A DNA stretch of 64,000 nucleotides from Owenia fusiformis. Taxonomy: Eukaryota > Annelida > Polychaeta > Sabellida > Oweniidae. Position numbers and translations under genes: made by a program. The stretch spans positions 21,995,754 through 22,059,753 of the forward strand of contig CAIIXF020000011.1 in the NCBI GenBank assembly GCA_903813345.2, given 5' to 3'. Below, piece after piece: positions 1 to 13,100 of this stretch; position 1 is the first letter of the stretch; every line of letters starts with the position of its first letter. The notes under the pieces were generated by a model. It saw only the letters and a program-made list of their open reading frames with translations, ran no database searches and had not been told where the DNA came from.

Positions 1-1095
1 TAAAATATATCATTGATTACATCAACAAAATCTGACTAAACTTGGAAAAGTTCTTTGAAAATGAGTCTGACAAATGTTAATGATGCTGGTACAGGTTAAA
101 AGTGTTGTGACTGAGAGTTCAAAATTGGAGGATCTTATGACATGAGGGTGTCAGGTCTTAAATTCTTACTTAAATGCATATTTGGAAAATATATATGAAA
201 ATTGACAATATCAAATCAAATCAAAACTTTAGGAAATGACAATTTTGTGAGTTAGTTTTAAACACGGCTTCATAATTCATCATCGATGGAATGAAAATAA
301 CATAACAGTATCCAACACACTATAGCCAGAGGCTCAATTTCCGTGATTATGATGAATATGAATTCTATTGTAGCCCAATTTAAATCTAATTAACTGTGTT
401 AGAAGCATCGTTTATTAACATAATTACAAAAAAATCAAATGAATAACACCTATTTTGAATTTTGAATCAACTGATCAACATTTCAGGAATTTAATTCTCA
501 AAATAGATTTCAATATAATAGAACACAACGCACATTTTGGAACTGTGGACTGTTAACTTACAAAAGTAGATCAAATTGCAGGAAAAAACTGAAAGGTGAG
601 ATTTTTTGAATCAATGGACTAATGAGGACATGGCGGGTTCAATGATGTAACAAGTTCCAGATCAGTCTTATAACGCATCAAAGTTAAGTGCAAAACAAGA
701 GCGAGATCTTTACATTATGTATTAAGTGTTATCAAAGAGGCAGCTGGACATACTTAGCACTGCACAGATGTCATTCCTACTTACAGGTTGATTTCTTCCC
801 CACACAAATTAAACAAAAATATAACATGAAAAATTCTTTGATAATTGGAGTATAACAGCCGCACCTTGAACCTTGGATTAACGTCACATGATAAGATTAA
901 GAAAATGAAATTTTTTGGAAAAGGATTGAAGATTGAAATTCCTAAATCTACAAAATAAAATCCTGACTTAAAAAACCTTAGTTTCGTATATTCAGAAAAC
1001 ACATATTGCGAGTAATCTTTTTGAGTATTTTACAAGAAATAAATGTATGAATGGATGCTGGATATTTACATATGATAGCTGGTAATGCTGGAAAG
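1..1095. other. 5' flank of the lectin/EB gene
   Basis: AT-rich sequence upstream of the first recognised coding exon. I see no credible gene; the minus-strand open frame at 781-1002 has no domain or splice signal. An in-frame ATG at 1051 lies 15 codons upstream of the preferred start. Promoter and transcription start of the large gene must lie here or further left, but no TATA box or other element stands out. Confidence 0.4.
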
Positions 1096-1168
1096 ATGAA
1101 TTTTGTGAGATTATGTACATTCCTGACCCTTGGACTTCTAGTTGGACTTACACAGAGCCAAGAAGATG
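1096..1168 (+). CDS. Exon 1: signal peptide
   Basis: Encodes MNFVRLCTFLTLGLLVGLTQ followed by SQED, a basic residue then a hydrophobic core and a likely cleavage after TQS, i.e. a typical secretory signal. The exon ends in phase 1 at a GTAAGT donor (1169). I chose the ATG at 1096 (A at -3) because the hydrophobic core follows at once; the ATG at 1051 would add 15 residues and is possible. Confidence 0.8.
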
Positions 1169-4100
1169 GTAAGTTATTTCGGTTTTACGTTTTTATAGTT
1201 TATAAGATTTTCTGTTATGCTATTGTTGCTATTAATATGTGTTATTTTTTGTTTTTGTTTTTCTGTCACCACCAAATAATAGTGAGATGTTGTTTTAGCA
1301 GTGACCAGTGGTCTTCATCAATGTTTGTAATAATTTGTTACACTTTTGTTACAACCAGATGCAATTATTTATCAGGTTGTGTCTTTTTTTGTCCCGTTAT
1401 ATTTATCACTTCATGCATTTTCTTTCGTTCTGTTCTATTGTTTTATATTTTTGTTTGAATATAAATAAGTTGGCATATTTGCACATGTTGTTTATATGTG
1501 ACATTATCTGCTCAATCTCAAAGCATATTCCTTCTTGAGATAATAATGCTATGTTTCTGTGTTGAAATAACATGGTTGGTAGTAGACATAATGTCATTTC
1601 CAACCTTTTTGCATGACAAGTCCAGTAACATTTTCTCCTTCAACTAACAGTATTTCCTGTCTAATGTCCGTTCGGAACAGCCAAAAGTTCAGATGGGCAG
1701 GTGTTCACATTTTAAGTTTTTTTTAACATGCAAGTCTATGGCAGGTTAAAACCCAGGATGGGAGGGGGGATTCAGAGGCTTGACACAAGATTGCACAAGA
1801 TTTATGAAAAGAAAACTTCCAGCTCTCCAGGTGATAACTCTGTTGCTGTGCTGATTGTCTGCTTTTTTCATATTTTATATTTGTGTACCCTATGGGGCTA
1901 GCTGATATTGTTTCAATTTTCCAGTATTTTTGTTCAAATTTTTAAAATTTGTAACATATAGAATGAAAAGATGGATCATTAACCTCCCTTCAAACATTAT
2001 TTATTTACTTTAAAACCTATCACAATTTTACCATCTACCACAACGGAAAGTCTAATCAGATTTTTTTCAAAAGTGTAAGTAATTTAATCAATAAATGTTT
2101 ATCCAAAAAATTCCATATCATTAACTTCACATATATATTACCTTAAAATTCGACTTTTAGAAACTAATTTTTTGGTTAAATTCCACTCTAAATTAATTAA
2201 AGATTTAATCAAATATTGTCTATTGTGAGAAAATTAAATGGTGAATAAAAGTTAACTATATTGTACACACACTTGTCGCAGCATTCTCTTTAATCAAAAA
2301 TACATTAATTAACACACATGTAAATTAGATTACATTCAAGTGCAGTTATATAGTTATTTGACTTGAGGCATTTTATACAAAAAATATGAAGTTTTGACCT
2401 AGAGCCTTAAGGCTGTCTGAATTGTACAATGAAAGATGGATTTTAACAAATTAGAATTTAAAATACATGTATTAGAAGGTTCCCAACCACATTTTAATGG
2501 GACCAGAGTCGCCCGACTCAATATCAGGGTGTTTTGACATTATAGTATAATCATAGTCATAGGAACTTTCCAGTTATTTTTATGTCACCACCAAATAATT
2601 AGAGCTTTCATTTTTCATTAACATGCACATAGTTCAGCATTGGTACTCATCATCTGGGGTTGGTATCTGTGACAAATTGTTACACTTTGTAACTATTTCA
2701 GCAGTGACATTTTGTCATATTAATGTCATGTTCATCCTCTAAAACATCAAGTGTTGGAAGGTTTAACCCAATTAGACATTACATGATTTAAAGTCTATAA
2801 ATGATAGATCTTATCAACAAAATACAATACAATGTATATTGAATATGGTACACACTTACTTTCTGGGGTAATGGGACATAAGGATAGTAGTCATTTTTGA
2901 ATTTTCCCATAAAGATATTATTAGAAAAAATCTCCAATTAAACTTGATGAAAGAAAATTTGCAGAACCATTTTAATCACGAACTGGAAGTTAATGAACAC
3001 ATTGAAACAAAATTGCTTGGAGAATTTATTTCTGAAAGATTTTCTCCATCCAAACAATGGGTTACATTAAATGAACTTAAACCACACATTTATCTTTATT
3101 CTATATATATTTACACCTGTTAATCCTTTTAAGATTCTGGTGACAGGTGAACGTTTAAGACACTGACGTACATGTGTGTGATGCATCTAATATTTGGAAG
3201 GCCATTTATATTTATATATGTTCATTCTTAATGATTGATTTATATGTATATATTTACATAATCATGAAATCAATGTAGAAATACAGAGTGGTCCAAAAAA
3301 GTAACAAGCTATTTCTCAGTAATATTTTCTCCCATTAATTATATTCCCACATGTTTTAAAGTAATGTCTAAATATTTTGAAGGCAGCAGAACAGAGTAGG
3401 GTCATTCAATTTTGATTCTTGCTGAAGTTAAATGGCATCAAATGACATGAATTGTTAATTATTGATGTTTAATTATTGATGTCTTGCTGTGACCTGGCAA
3501 TTTTGAGTCTACCACTGTAGCTTTTGTTATGATTTTGGACAGTTCCAGTTGCTTTCCAGTTTTTATTCGCCTATAGATAACTAATTTGTTGAGCGTTGGT
3601 TCCTTTGGGTGGTCAAATTGAATATTGAACCACAATTAACATTTTGCGTTGAAATAGTTTTCCACGATTTCCACCCATTGTTCATCAGTCAGTTGACCAG
3701 ACATAATGTCATACATATGGAATAAACCTAAGATGCAACCTTATTTTTCCTCAAAAATAAAAAAGCATTAAAATTACAGTGCAGAAGTTATAAGCAATTC
3801 CAAGTTCACTTCTTTTGGACCACCTTGTATTTTTGTCACTTTCTAGCCTATAATTGCAGAAATTTGATAAATCTGTACATAAGAGTATTTCAAAATAAGA
3901 GCTTGTGATATCCATGCATGAGAGTTTAATTAATGGGAGTTGAATTCTTGCAGATAACAATGGGTTTTACAAGATAGCTATAATTCTTATGTATAGAACC
4001 CCATTTTGTTACATCAACATTGACTTAATATCTAATCCATCCCCAATGAAAATGATAAAGAAATATGAAGGGACCAAGTATTGATTGTTTGTATCATGAT

Positions 4101-7100
4101 GTATAAAAACTTCATTCAGTTGAGTTGCATCTACCGTAGAGGAAATGTGATCGAGGCTTTACTTTCAACATGTACAGGGGTTTCATTAGCAGCAGGCAAC
4201 AGGCGAATTTCAATGATTGTTTTCACAAAATCGCCTGTTGTTTTTAGAGACTTTTCAACTTTTCCATGTTAAATTTATGCTTTCCATTAATTTTGCCTGA
4301 TGTTTTCATTTTCATTTATTTGGCCTGTTGAGAAATTCTAGTGAAACCCCTGATGCATATCTATTCTGCTCTCTTTAAACAATATGAATCTATATACATG
4401 TATATTATAAAATTGTCAATGGGCGAGGACTGAAGACTCATATGATTGCTAAACTAATAGCTTTAAAAGTAGGAGTAAAACCAACCCAACTTTGTTATTT
4501 GTTTGGCAAGTATCTCTGGGAATCATGATGAAAACAAACCATTAATATACAATTGTAAACTGTCACAGGTGGTTTCTACATGACTTTCTATCTGTTCTCT
4601 AGCATGGTATTTTGTTATCATTTTTCACATTATGTGTCTGTCAGTGACTTTTTAGGGTAGGCCAGCCAGGGGGCATTCGTTTTGGTCTCCTGGTATAGCA
4701 CTTTGTGTTATTTTGTTCATTTTTTGTATTTATTTGTTTGTTTGTTGGAGTATTGTTGCTAATGTTGAGGTAAATTTAATTAATTGATATTAAACCTTAT
4801 ACAAGCCTTATATTCCTATTTAATACATTCTACCACAACTTAAGTGGGGAAAGTAATTCCTCAACCACTGTTATAGTAGCAAAATGGATGCACCAAATGG
4901 AACATCTTTATGAAATATGAGACATCACACCTAAAGTCCAAAATTAGTTAAATTATAATGGGAACTTATCCTGGCCAATACCTTACCTATGTCATTGTGG
5001 GATCCTCATTCAGTCTTATTTCCCACAAGCTTTAGATATAAAGAGAGACTGGTAAATCAGAGTGACCATCTGCTAATATTCAAACTGTATAATATGGATC
5101 CAGCCGAAAGTGACCAGACCCCTAGTCAAACCTAACCCTACTCTTTCTGTCCACTTAACATCACAGTTCAATGAAATATGTTGTTTTTTTCAGTGAGTGT
5201 CTACAATGCATGTTACGGGGGTTATGTGTTCATTGACTGTACACTCTAATCTATCTCTCCACTTAAAATCACAGTTCAATAAAATATGTTGCTTATTTCA
5301 GTGAGTGTCTACAATGCATGTTATGGGGGTTATGTGTTCATTGACTGTACACTCTTATCTATCTGTCCACTTAAAATCACAGTTCAATAAAATATGTTGT
5401 TTTTTCAGTGAGTGTCTACAATGCATGTTACGGGGGTTATGTGTTCATTGACTGTACACTCTAATCTATCTCTCCACTTAAAATCACAGTTCAATAAAAT
5501 ATGTTGCTTTTTTCAGTGAGTGTCTATAATGCATGTTACGGGGGGGTTATGTGTTCATTGACTGTACACTCTTATTTATCTGTCCACTTAAAATCACAGT
5601 TCAATAAAATATGTTGCTTATTTCAGTGAGTGTCTACAATGCATGTTACGGGGGTTATTTGTTCATTGACTGTACACTCTAATTTATCTGTCCACTTAAA
5701 ATCACAGTTGAATAAAGTATGTTGTTTTTTCGGTAGCGTTTTTTCAGTGAGTGTCTACAATGCATGTTACGAGGTTATGCGCTCATTGACTGTACACTCT
5801 TATCTATCTGTCCACTTAAAATCACAGTTGAATAAAATATGTTGCTTTTTTCAGTGAGTGTCTACAATGCATGTTACGGGGGTTATGTGTTCATTGACTG
5901 TACACTCTAATTTATCTGTCCACTTAAAATCACAGTTGAATAAAGTATGTTGTTTTTTCGGTAGCGTTTTTTCAGTGAGTGTCTACAATGCATGTTACGA
6001 GGTTATGCGCTCATTGACTGTACACTCTTATCTATCTGTCCACTTAAAATCACAGATGAATAAAATATGTTGCTTATTTCAGTGAGTGTCTACAATGCAT
6101 GTTACGGGGGTTATGTGCTCATTGACTGTACACTCTTATCTATCTGTCCACTTAAAATCACAGATGAATAAAATATGTTGCTTATTTCAGTGAGTGTCTA
6201 CAATGCATGTTACGGGGGTTATGTGCTCATTGACTGTACACTCTTATCTATCTGTCCACTTAAAATCACAGTTCAATAAAATAAGTTCTTTTTTCAGTGA
6301 GTGTCTAAAATGCATGTTATGGGGTTATGTGTTCATTGACTGTATACTCTAATTTATCTGTCCACTTAAAATCACAGTTGAATAAAATATGTTGTTTTTA
6401 TTTCAGTTAGTGTCTACAATGCATGTTACAGGGGTTATGTGTTCATTGAATGTACACTCTTATGTATATGTCCACTTAAAATCACATTTCAATAAAATAT
6501 GTTGCTTATTTCAGTGAGTGTCTACAATGCATGTTACGGGGGTTATGTGTTCATTGACTGTACACTCTAATTTATCTGTCCACTTAAAATCACAGTTGAA
6601 TAAAATATGTTGTTTTTATTTCAGTTAGTGTCTACAATGCATGTTACGGGGGTTATGTGTTCATTGACTGTACACTCTAATTTATCTGTCCACTTAAAAT
6701 CACAGTTGAATAAAATATGTTGTTTTTATTTCAGTTAGTGTCTACAATGCATGTTACGGGGGTTATGTGTTCATTGACTTTACACTCTAATTTATCTGTC
6801 CACTTAAAATCACAGTTGAATAAAATATGTTGTTTTTTCAGTGAGTGTCTACAATGCATGTTATGGCGGTTATGTGTTCATTGACTGTACACTCTTATCT
6901 ATCTGTCCACTTAAAATCACAGTTCAATAAAATATGTTCTTTTTTCAGTGAGTGTCTACAATGCATGTTACGGGGGTTATGTGTTCATTGACTGTACACT
7001 CTTATCTATCTGTCCACTTAAAATCACAGTTCAATAAAATATGTTCTTTTTTCAGTGAGTGTCTACAATGCATGTTATGGCGGTTATGTGTTCATTGACT

Positions 7101-10100
7101 GTACACTCTTATCTATCTGTCCACTTAAAATCACAGTTCAATAAAATATGTTGTTTTTTCAGTGAGTGTCTACAATGCATGTTACGGGGGTTATGTGTTC
7201 ATTGACTGTACACCAAAGAAAATCCAGATTCTTGGAGAGGTCTATGGGGAAAATCCATCAGGTCAATGCGAGCCAGGTGATGATGATGATTGTAAAGTAA
7301 GTTCATTTGTTCCTTATAGATATGTGTTCCTTACAGAGAGGGTTCATCAATTAATAGGTTGTTAAACATGTATACTATGTATCTAATGAAGGACTGTATT
7401 CAATTGTTGAAATCGTTGAAAATTAATGTAATTTCTATAATCCTTTCCTCCATAAAAAAAAATTGAAAATGTAAATTTCAATTACCATCTGCCCTTAACA
7501 AAATTAACAAGATTAACATCTTCCACATGTAGTATAATTGGAGACCATCCTTCATTAAGGTAGATTATATAAAAGATAAATAATCAATCTACCAGTGATG
7601 CGACGGTGCAGCACCCAGTTGAGAAGAACGGGAATTCATCTTGTACAGAGGTAAAAATCTATTTGCCTCAATTGGCTCCAAATAATCATGCAAAACCCTG
7701 CTTTGACATTACCTATAGATCAGAATTGATCAGAACAATCATACAACACATAATTTTGCTTTCTATTCCATTTTAGGTGGAAGGCTCATACTATTTGACC
7801 CATTGCTCAAACAGAACCACGTGCCAGCATCTGGGTGTTGAGTGGCGACAAATCAATGAACCACCATGCGTAAATGTCTTCACAAATTATGTCAGCATTG
7901 ACTACATATGTACAGAAGAAGTTGGTGAGTATAAAGCTGCTCAGAAGTATCATGTAGAAGATTACTGTAATACTGTATGCTTTATGAAAGACTCCTTATT
8001 AAATATTGTACTGTGCATAATGGTTATCCTCCCTTGTCTCCCATCACTTATTTCTTACATAAGTCCGCAACAAGGATTCATTCTTCATGTTCTTTTTAAA
8101 CAGACTTTATCGAATGTTGAGAATGGCCATATTGTAAAGTCCAAATGGGCCTTTCAGACTGCCTTTGTTGTCAAGGCCCACTCCTCTCAACAAACCTAAT
8201 TACTCAGATGCGAGTGGGTAGTTACCAGTTTCGCCACCAGGTGGCTGATTCGGGGAAAATAACATGGCAGGGTATTACAAAATGCCATTAAACTTGAATA
8301 ATCACTAGTTTCAGTGATTCACTTTTCATATTACCCATATGTATCTGATAGTTATACAAATGAAAATATGTCCAGTAAAAGAAAATACTACCTGCCCAAC
8401 ACAAGGAAAGATATTTCACTTTTTGTGATTTTACAACATGGGGTCTATGGGGAATCTCCCCGACTTAGAAGTCACATTTTCAAAGAAAATTAAATTTTCA
8501 AAGTTTATAAACTCTTTTCAAAACCACATTTCTAGATGTAATTTTACATGTAGATTCCAAATAATGACACCATTTTGACAGAATTTTTAATTTTTAATGA
8601 AGTAAATCAAATTTATTTCTACTCGCATCTGGTGTATTACATGCACATACTTTTAATCAGATATGTATTTGTTTATTGTTCAACCTGGCATTTACAATTC
8701 TTTGGATGGTTCTTGCTTTGTTTCTTTCAACTGTTGTTTTAAGGTCAAACAAACAAGATGTCTCGCATGTATTACCTATAATATAAAATTATGTAATGGT
8801 TCATTCTACCCTAGACATACAATTTATGTTATTTCAAAGAACAGTGTCATATTTTCAGGTCAAGTGTTTTTATAGCACATGGCTTTTAGAATACATATAA
8901 TATCAATAATATCACTGTATTCAACTGATATCACTTTATAATGGTATGATAATGGAACAACATCATTTTTGTTACAATGGGGAAATAATTACAATGATTT
9001 CATTTCTAAATTGTGACTCAGTCAGCTAAAGCTGCCAGGAGATTGACATATCAATGTATAATATACATTTAGTGATAACAATGCACTATAAAATCTACAG
9101 AGCCACGACTATGAGTCAGTTAGGACACGACTGACAGTACTGAAAGAGCAGTACATTTCCTGTAGGCCCATTGGCCAGGGGCTCATAATGCCTACATGTA
9201 GGCCATTAATGTACTCAGCCAGATTTATGGTCAATGGAAGTTCTGTCTGGTCAGTGATATCAGGATGTGGTTGGTTTTAGTTCCTGGTTGAACATGAAAG
9301 ATCTATCAGTGTAGAAGAAAACACAAATGTTGATGCTTTTATTCCCAGTATTGGTCAGAGATATTGTCGAGGGAGTTTCAAAATTGAGGCTTTAGTCGGT
9401 CCCTGCAATATTAGTTTTACTTGAGTGTATCAGACATTGGTGGCAAACTGTAGTGTAAGGGAGTGTGGTATTTAAAATAAGAAACATGTAACATATTTTG
9501 TAACATAACATTCCAAAATTGTACAATGTACCATTCTTCCTAGTGAGTAAAAAACTAGTCTTGTAAAGAAAAAGTCAGAGAATTTCAGTCTCATTTCGTA
9601 ATAGTTCTCTTTGACCTCTCAATAAACATTAAACAATACTGGGGCAGTGGTAAATCATATGCATAATCTGTAAATGAGTCCTATAACCTCAACCTATCTT
9701 GTGACCTTATAACCCATACATATTCCAGTACTGTACATGTATATAACGATTCCATTTAATGGATTGATAGTTTTTATGTTTATATTTTTTTATTATTTGG
9801 GATTGGTTTTTATGTCGCAACCACAAGTGGTGTCATATTGTTATACTGTATACTTCAGTGTCTGTAACAAATGGTAGGTGGTGATATTTTGCATAATAAT
9901 GCCTTGTCTTTATTATCAAATATTCTCTTGAGAATGAAACAGTGTAATCTCATATTTCAGTAATTACAACAACCACAACTACAACAACAACAACCCCTGC
10001 CCCGACTACAACAACCCAAGCATCTCTTGGTGAGACATGTGATGATAGCTCTCAATGTGCAGATGATAATGCGGAATGCATTGGCAGTAAATGTCTGTGT

Positions 10101-13100
10101 AAACTCACTCATTTCCAGAAAAGCAGGCAGTGTGGTAAGTTATTTGATAATAGAACAATTTGCTATATAGCTTTGAAATCTCGTTGAAGTCTCATTTTTT
10201 ACGAGATTTTAGGAGATTTGAATATTTAATCACTAGGACCTACATTTTGTTTTCTTTGATGACATAATTGAATTTGTGTGTACTTTTCTACCAGTTTTTT
10301 TGTATTCAATTTATAAGGATTCTTATCTGAAAAGAGTTGGCCTTAATCTTTATTGATATGATACAATTACAATGAATTACAATCTGCATGTCAACATTTA
10401 GATTTAAAATGCACAATACTATTCAATAATATACAATACAATGATTCTAGTTCAGTAATATACAATACAAAATAATACAATACAATGCAATGCAATACAA
10501 TACAATACAATACAATGCAATACAATACAATACAGTACAGTACAATACAATACAATACAATAATAACAACACATCAATTAAGTGATTTATTCTACAATTC
10601 CAGTGTTGAAAGTGCCTCTGAATGGGTCATGTGAGGTGAATGATGTCTGTTCTGATGGCTTGGCAGAATGTGGGGCAGGGGGTTACTGCAGATGTAAACT
10701 GGCATATTTTGACAAGAATGGAGTCTGTCGTAAGTACATACAGCTACAGGGTGTGCCAAACCAGAAATTCACATGCTCACAATCAGCTCATTTCAATTCA
10801 GTGCATTTATTTCATAATAACCATACTCTCTACTGAAAATTGCCATAATTATTGTTTTTATAAAACTTTTGCAATTAATTAGTTGTACTTTTGTGATCTG
10901 ATGGAATAAACTCAAATATAGAAAAATAAATAATTGCCAGTGACATAAAATATCTGTAACTTCACAGGATGAAGGTTATTTCAATAAATAAACAGAACTC
11001 TTAATTCATAAGCTTTGGTACATTGGCACATTTGGTCCCATTTTCCTCCTGACTTGACATTTAATGATGCATTAATACTGCATTTTTAGAGTTGAGAATA
11101 GGCTATGATGACCCCTGTGGTCCTGGAGATAAATGTTCAGATGCTAATGCTTATTGTGATAATGGCAGATGTAAATGTAAAGAAGCCTATTTCTACAATG
11201 GACAAGACTGTGGTGAGTCTATAAAGAGACAATATTTTATTTACATATTAAATTAGCATGTAAATATGTACAATCCGTCATATTGTGGAGGGCCTTGGAT
11301 GAGAACATGGCCCCTATGTGTATGGTATTGTTTTGTTTTTGCGTTGTGAAATGTATGATATGGGCCACATGATGGATCTCATAAAAGTTTAGGGGTGCTT
11401 GATAATTTAAATGTGTTGTACAGTACAACCAAAAATAAATGTCCTGACTCAAGATTTGAGGGTGTAAAATTGGAAGATTCAAGAGGTTTCTTTTCAGCCT
11501 AAATATGTGATTTTCACTCATATAATCAACTCACTCAGAATAGCCATGTTTTGAAAGACTATGTGGGTACCATACTGATATCTATCATACAAATTCATTT
11601 TATAAATTGTATAATTCATAGTTTTACATTTTACTGTCACTCTGTATTAATTCTGATGTGCTCATTATATGTCTTACACAAGAGCCTGTGCTTCTTGAAA
11701 GAATTGTGAAATACAATCCCAGAAGTTCCTCATATTTCAGTTTAGGCCCCAGGGTTGAATTTAGCAAATGGAAATTCAATATTTTTGAGACATTGAGTAA
11801 TAGAATATATATGAACCTGAAAACTGTAATCTTATTTTCAGTGGGGAAGGTGTTGCTAGGAGATGTTTGTAGTGTTCGTGATATATGCCTGGACACCAAT
11901 GCTGAGTGCAAAGTAGGTGCATGTAGGTGCAAATCTACCCACACACAACTTGAGGGCATATGTGGTAAGTAGACTTCAGCATTGTATGTATAAAAAAGTC
12001 CAAAATTAATTGACCTCTCATTCACTTATTCATGTACTTGTTCATGTACTATAGTTCAACTTAATTTGGTAGACTTACTGTTTTGAACATTTGGCAGCTA
12101 CTTAATTTGGCAAAATTGCAATATTACAATGCGCTTATGGTTCTAATTTACATGGTTCTAAAATTACTGGGGAATTTGGCTTTGACAATTTGGTGGATCC
12201 ACAAAATTAAATCGGCTACCAAATTGAGTAGAAGTATGGTATATGAACAGTTTTCTTCAAGCTTTGATAATTATAGAAAAGAAGGCACAGTGAAACCTGT
12301 AAAGTGGAACACCTCTTAAAGTGGAACACCTAGAAGTGGAACACTTTTCCCAAGTCCAACTAACTTAATGTTAAATTAACCTCTGTTAAGCCTCCAAGTG
12401 GAACACTTTAGAGGTACCAGAAATATTGTTCCACTTAGACAGGTTTTATTGTATATAATATAATGTTGTCATTATGTATATAGATTGAGTAAGTTACAAT
12501 ATTTTTGTGAATCAGTTTGTGTCTGTAACAAATGGCAGGTGGGAACATTTTGCACGTTAATACCTTGTTAACTTTGGTACTTTCCATTATTTCAGTCAAG
12601 AAGATAGGCCTGGGTGACCAGTGTAGTTCCCAGGATGTATGCTTAGACAACAATGCCATTAATTAATGTGCCCTCTATGGTTTCAGTCTAGAAGATAGGC
12701 TTAGGTGACCAGTGTAGTTCCCAGGATGTATGCTTAGACAACAATGCCATTAATTAATGTGCCCTCTATTGTTTCAGTCGAGAAGATAGGCTTAGGTGAC
12801 CAGTGTAGTTCCCAGGTTGTACGCTAAGACAACAATGCCATTAATTAATGTGCCCTCTATTGTTTCAGTCAAGAAGATAGGCTTAGGTGACCAGTGTAGT
12901 TCCCAGGATGTATGCTTAGACAACAATGCCATTAATTAATGTGCCCTCTATTGTTTCAGTCAAGAAGATAGGCTTAGATGACCAGTGTAGTTCCCAGGAT
13001 GTATGCTTAGACAACAATGCTATTAATTTATGTGCCCTCTATTGTTTCAGTCGAGAAGATAGGCTTAGATGACCAGTGTAGTTCCCAGGATGTATGCTTA

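Noticed and set aside
1051-1458. 135-codon frame running through the exon 1 donor
   Set aside because: It reads into intron sequence past a perfect GTAAGT. The lectin exon joins in phase from 1168.
5630-6085. Two 75-codon open frames in the ~107-bp array
   Set aside because: They are read-through of repeat units containing acceptor and intron sequence, with no start context and no donor.
11237-12025. Minus-strand frames at 11237-11521 and 11624-12025
   Set aside because: They overlap EB exon 4 or intron sequence in antisense and show no domain, signal peptide or splice pattern.
12600-12660. First unit of the 91-bp array as an extra EB module exon
   Set aside because: It carries only the first half of the module and then an in-frame TAA, without a donor.
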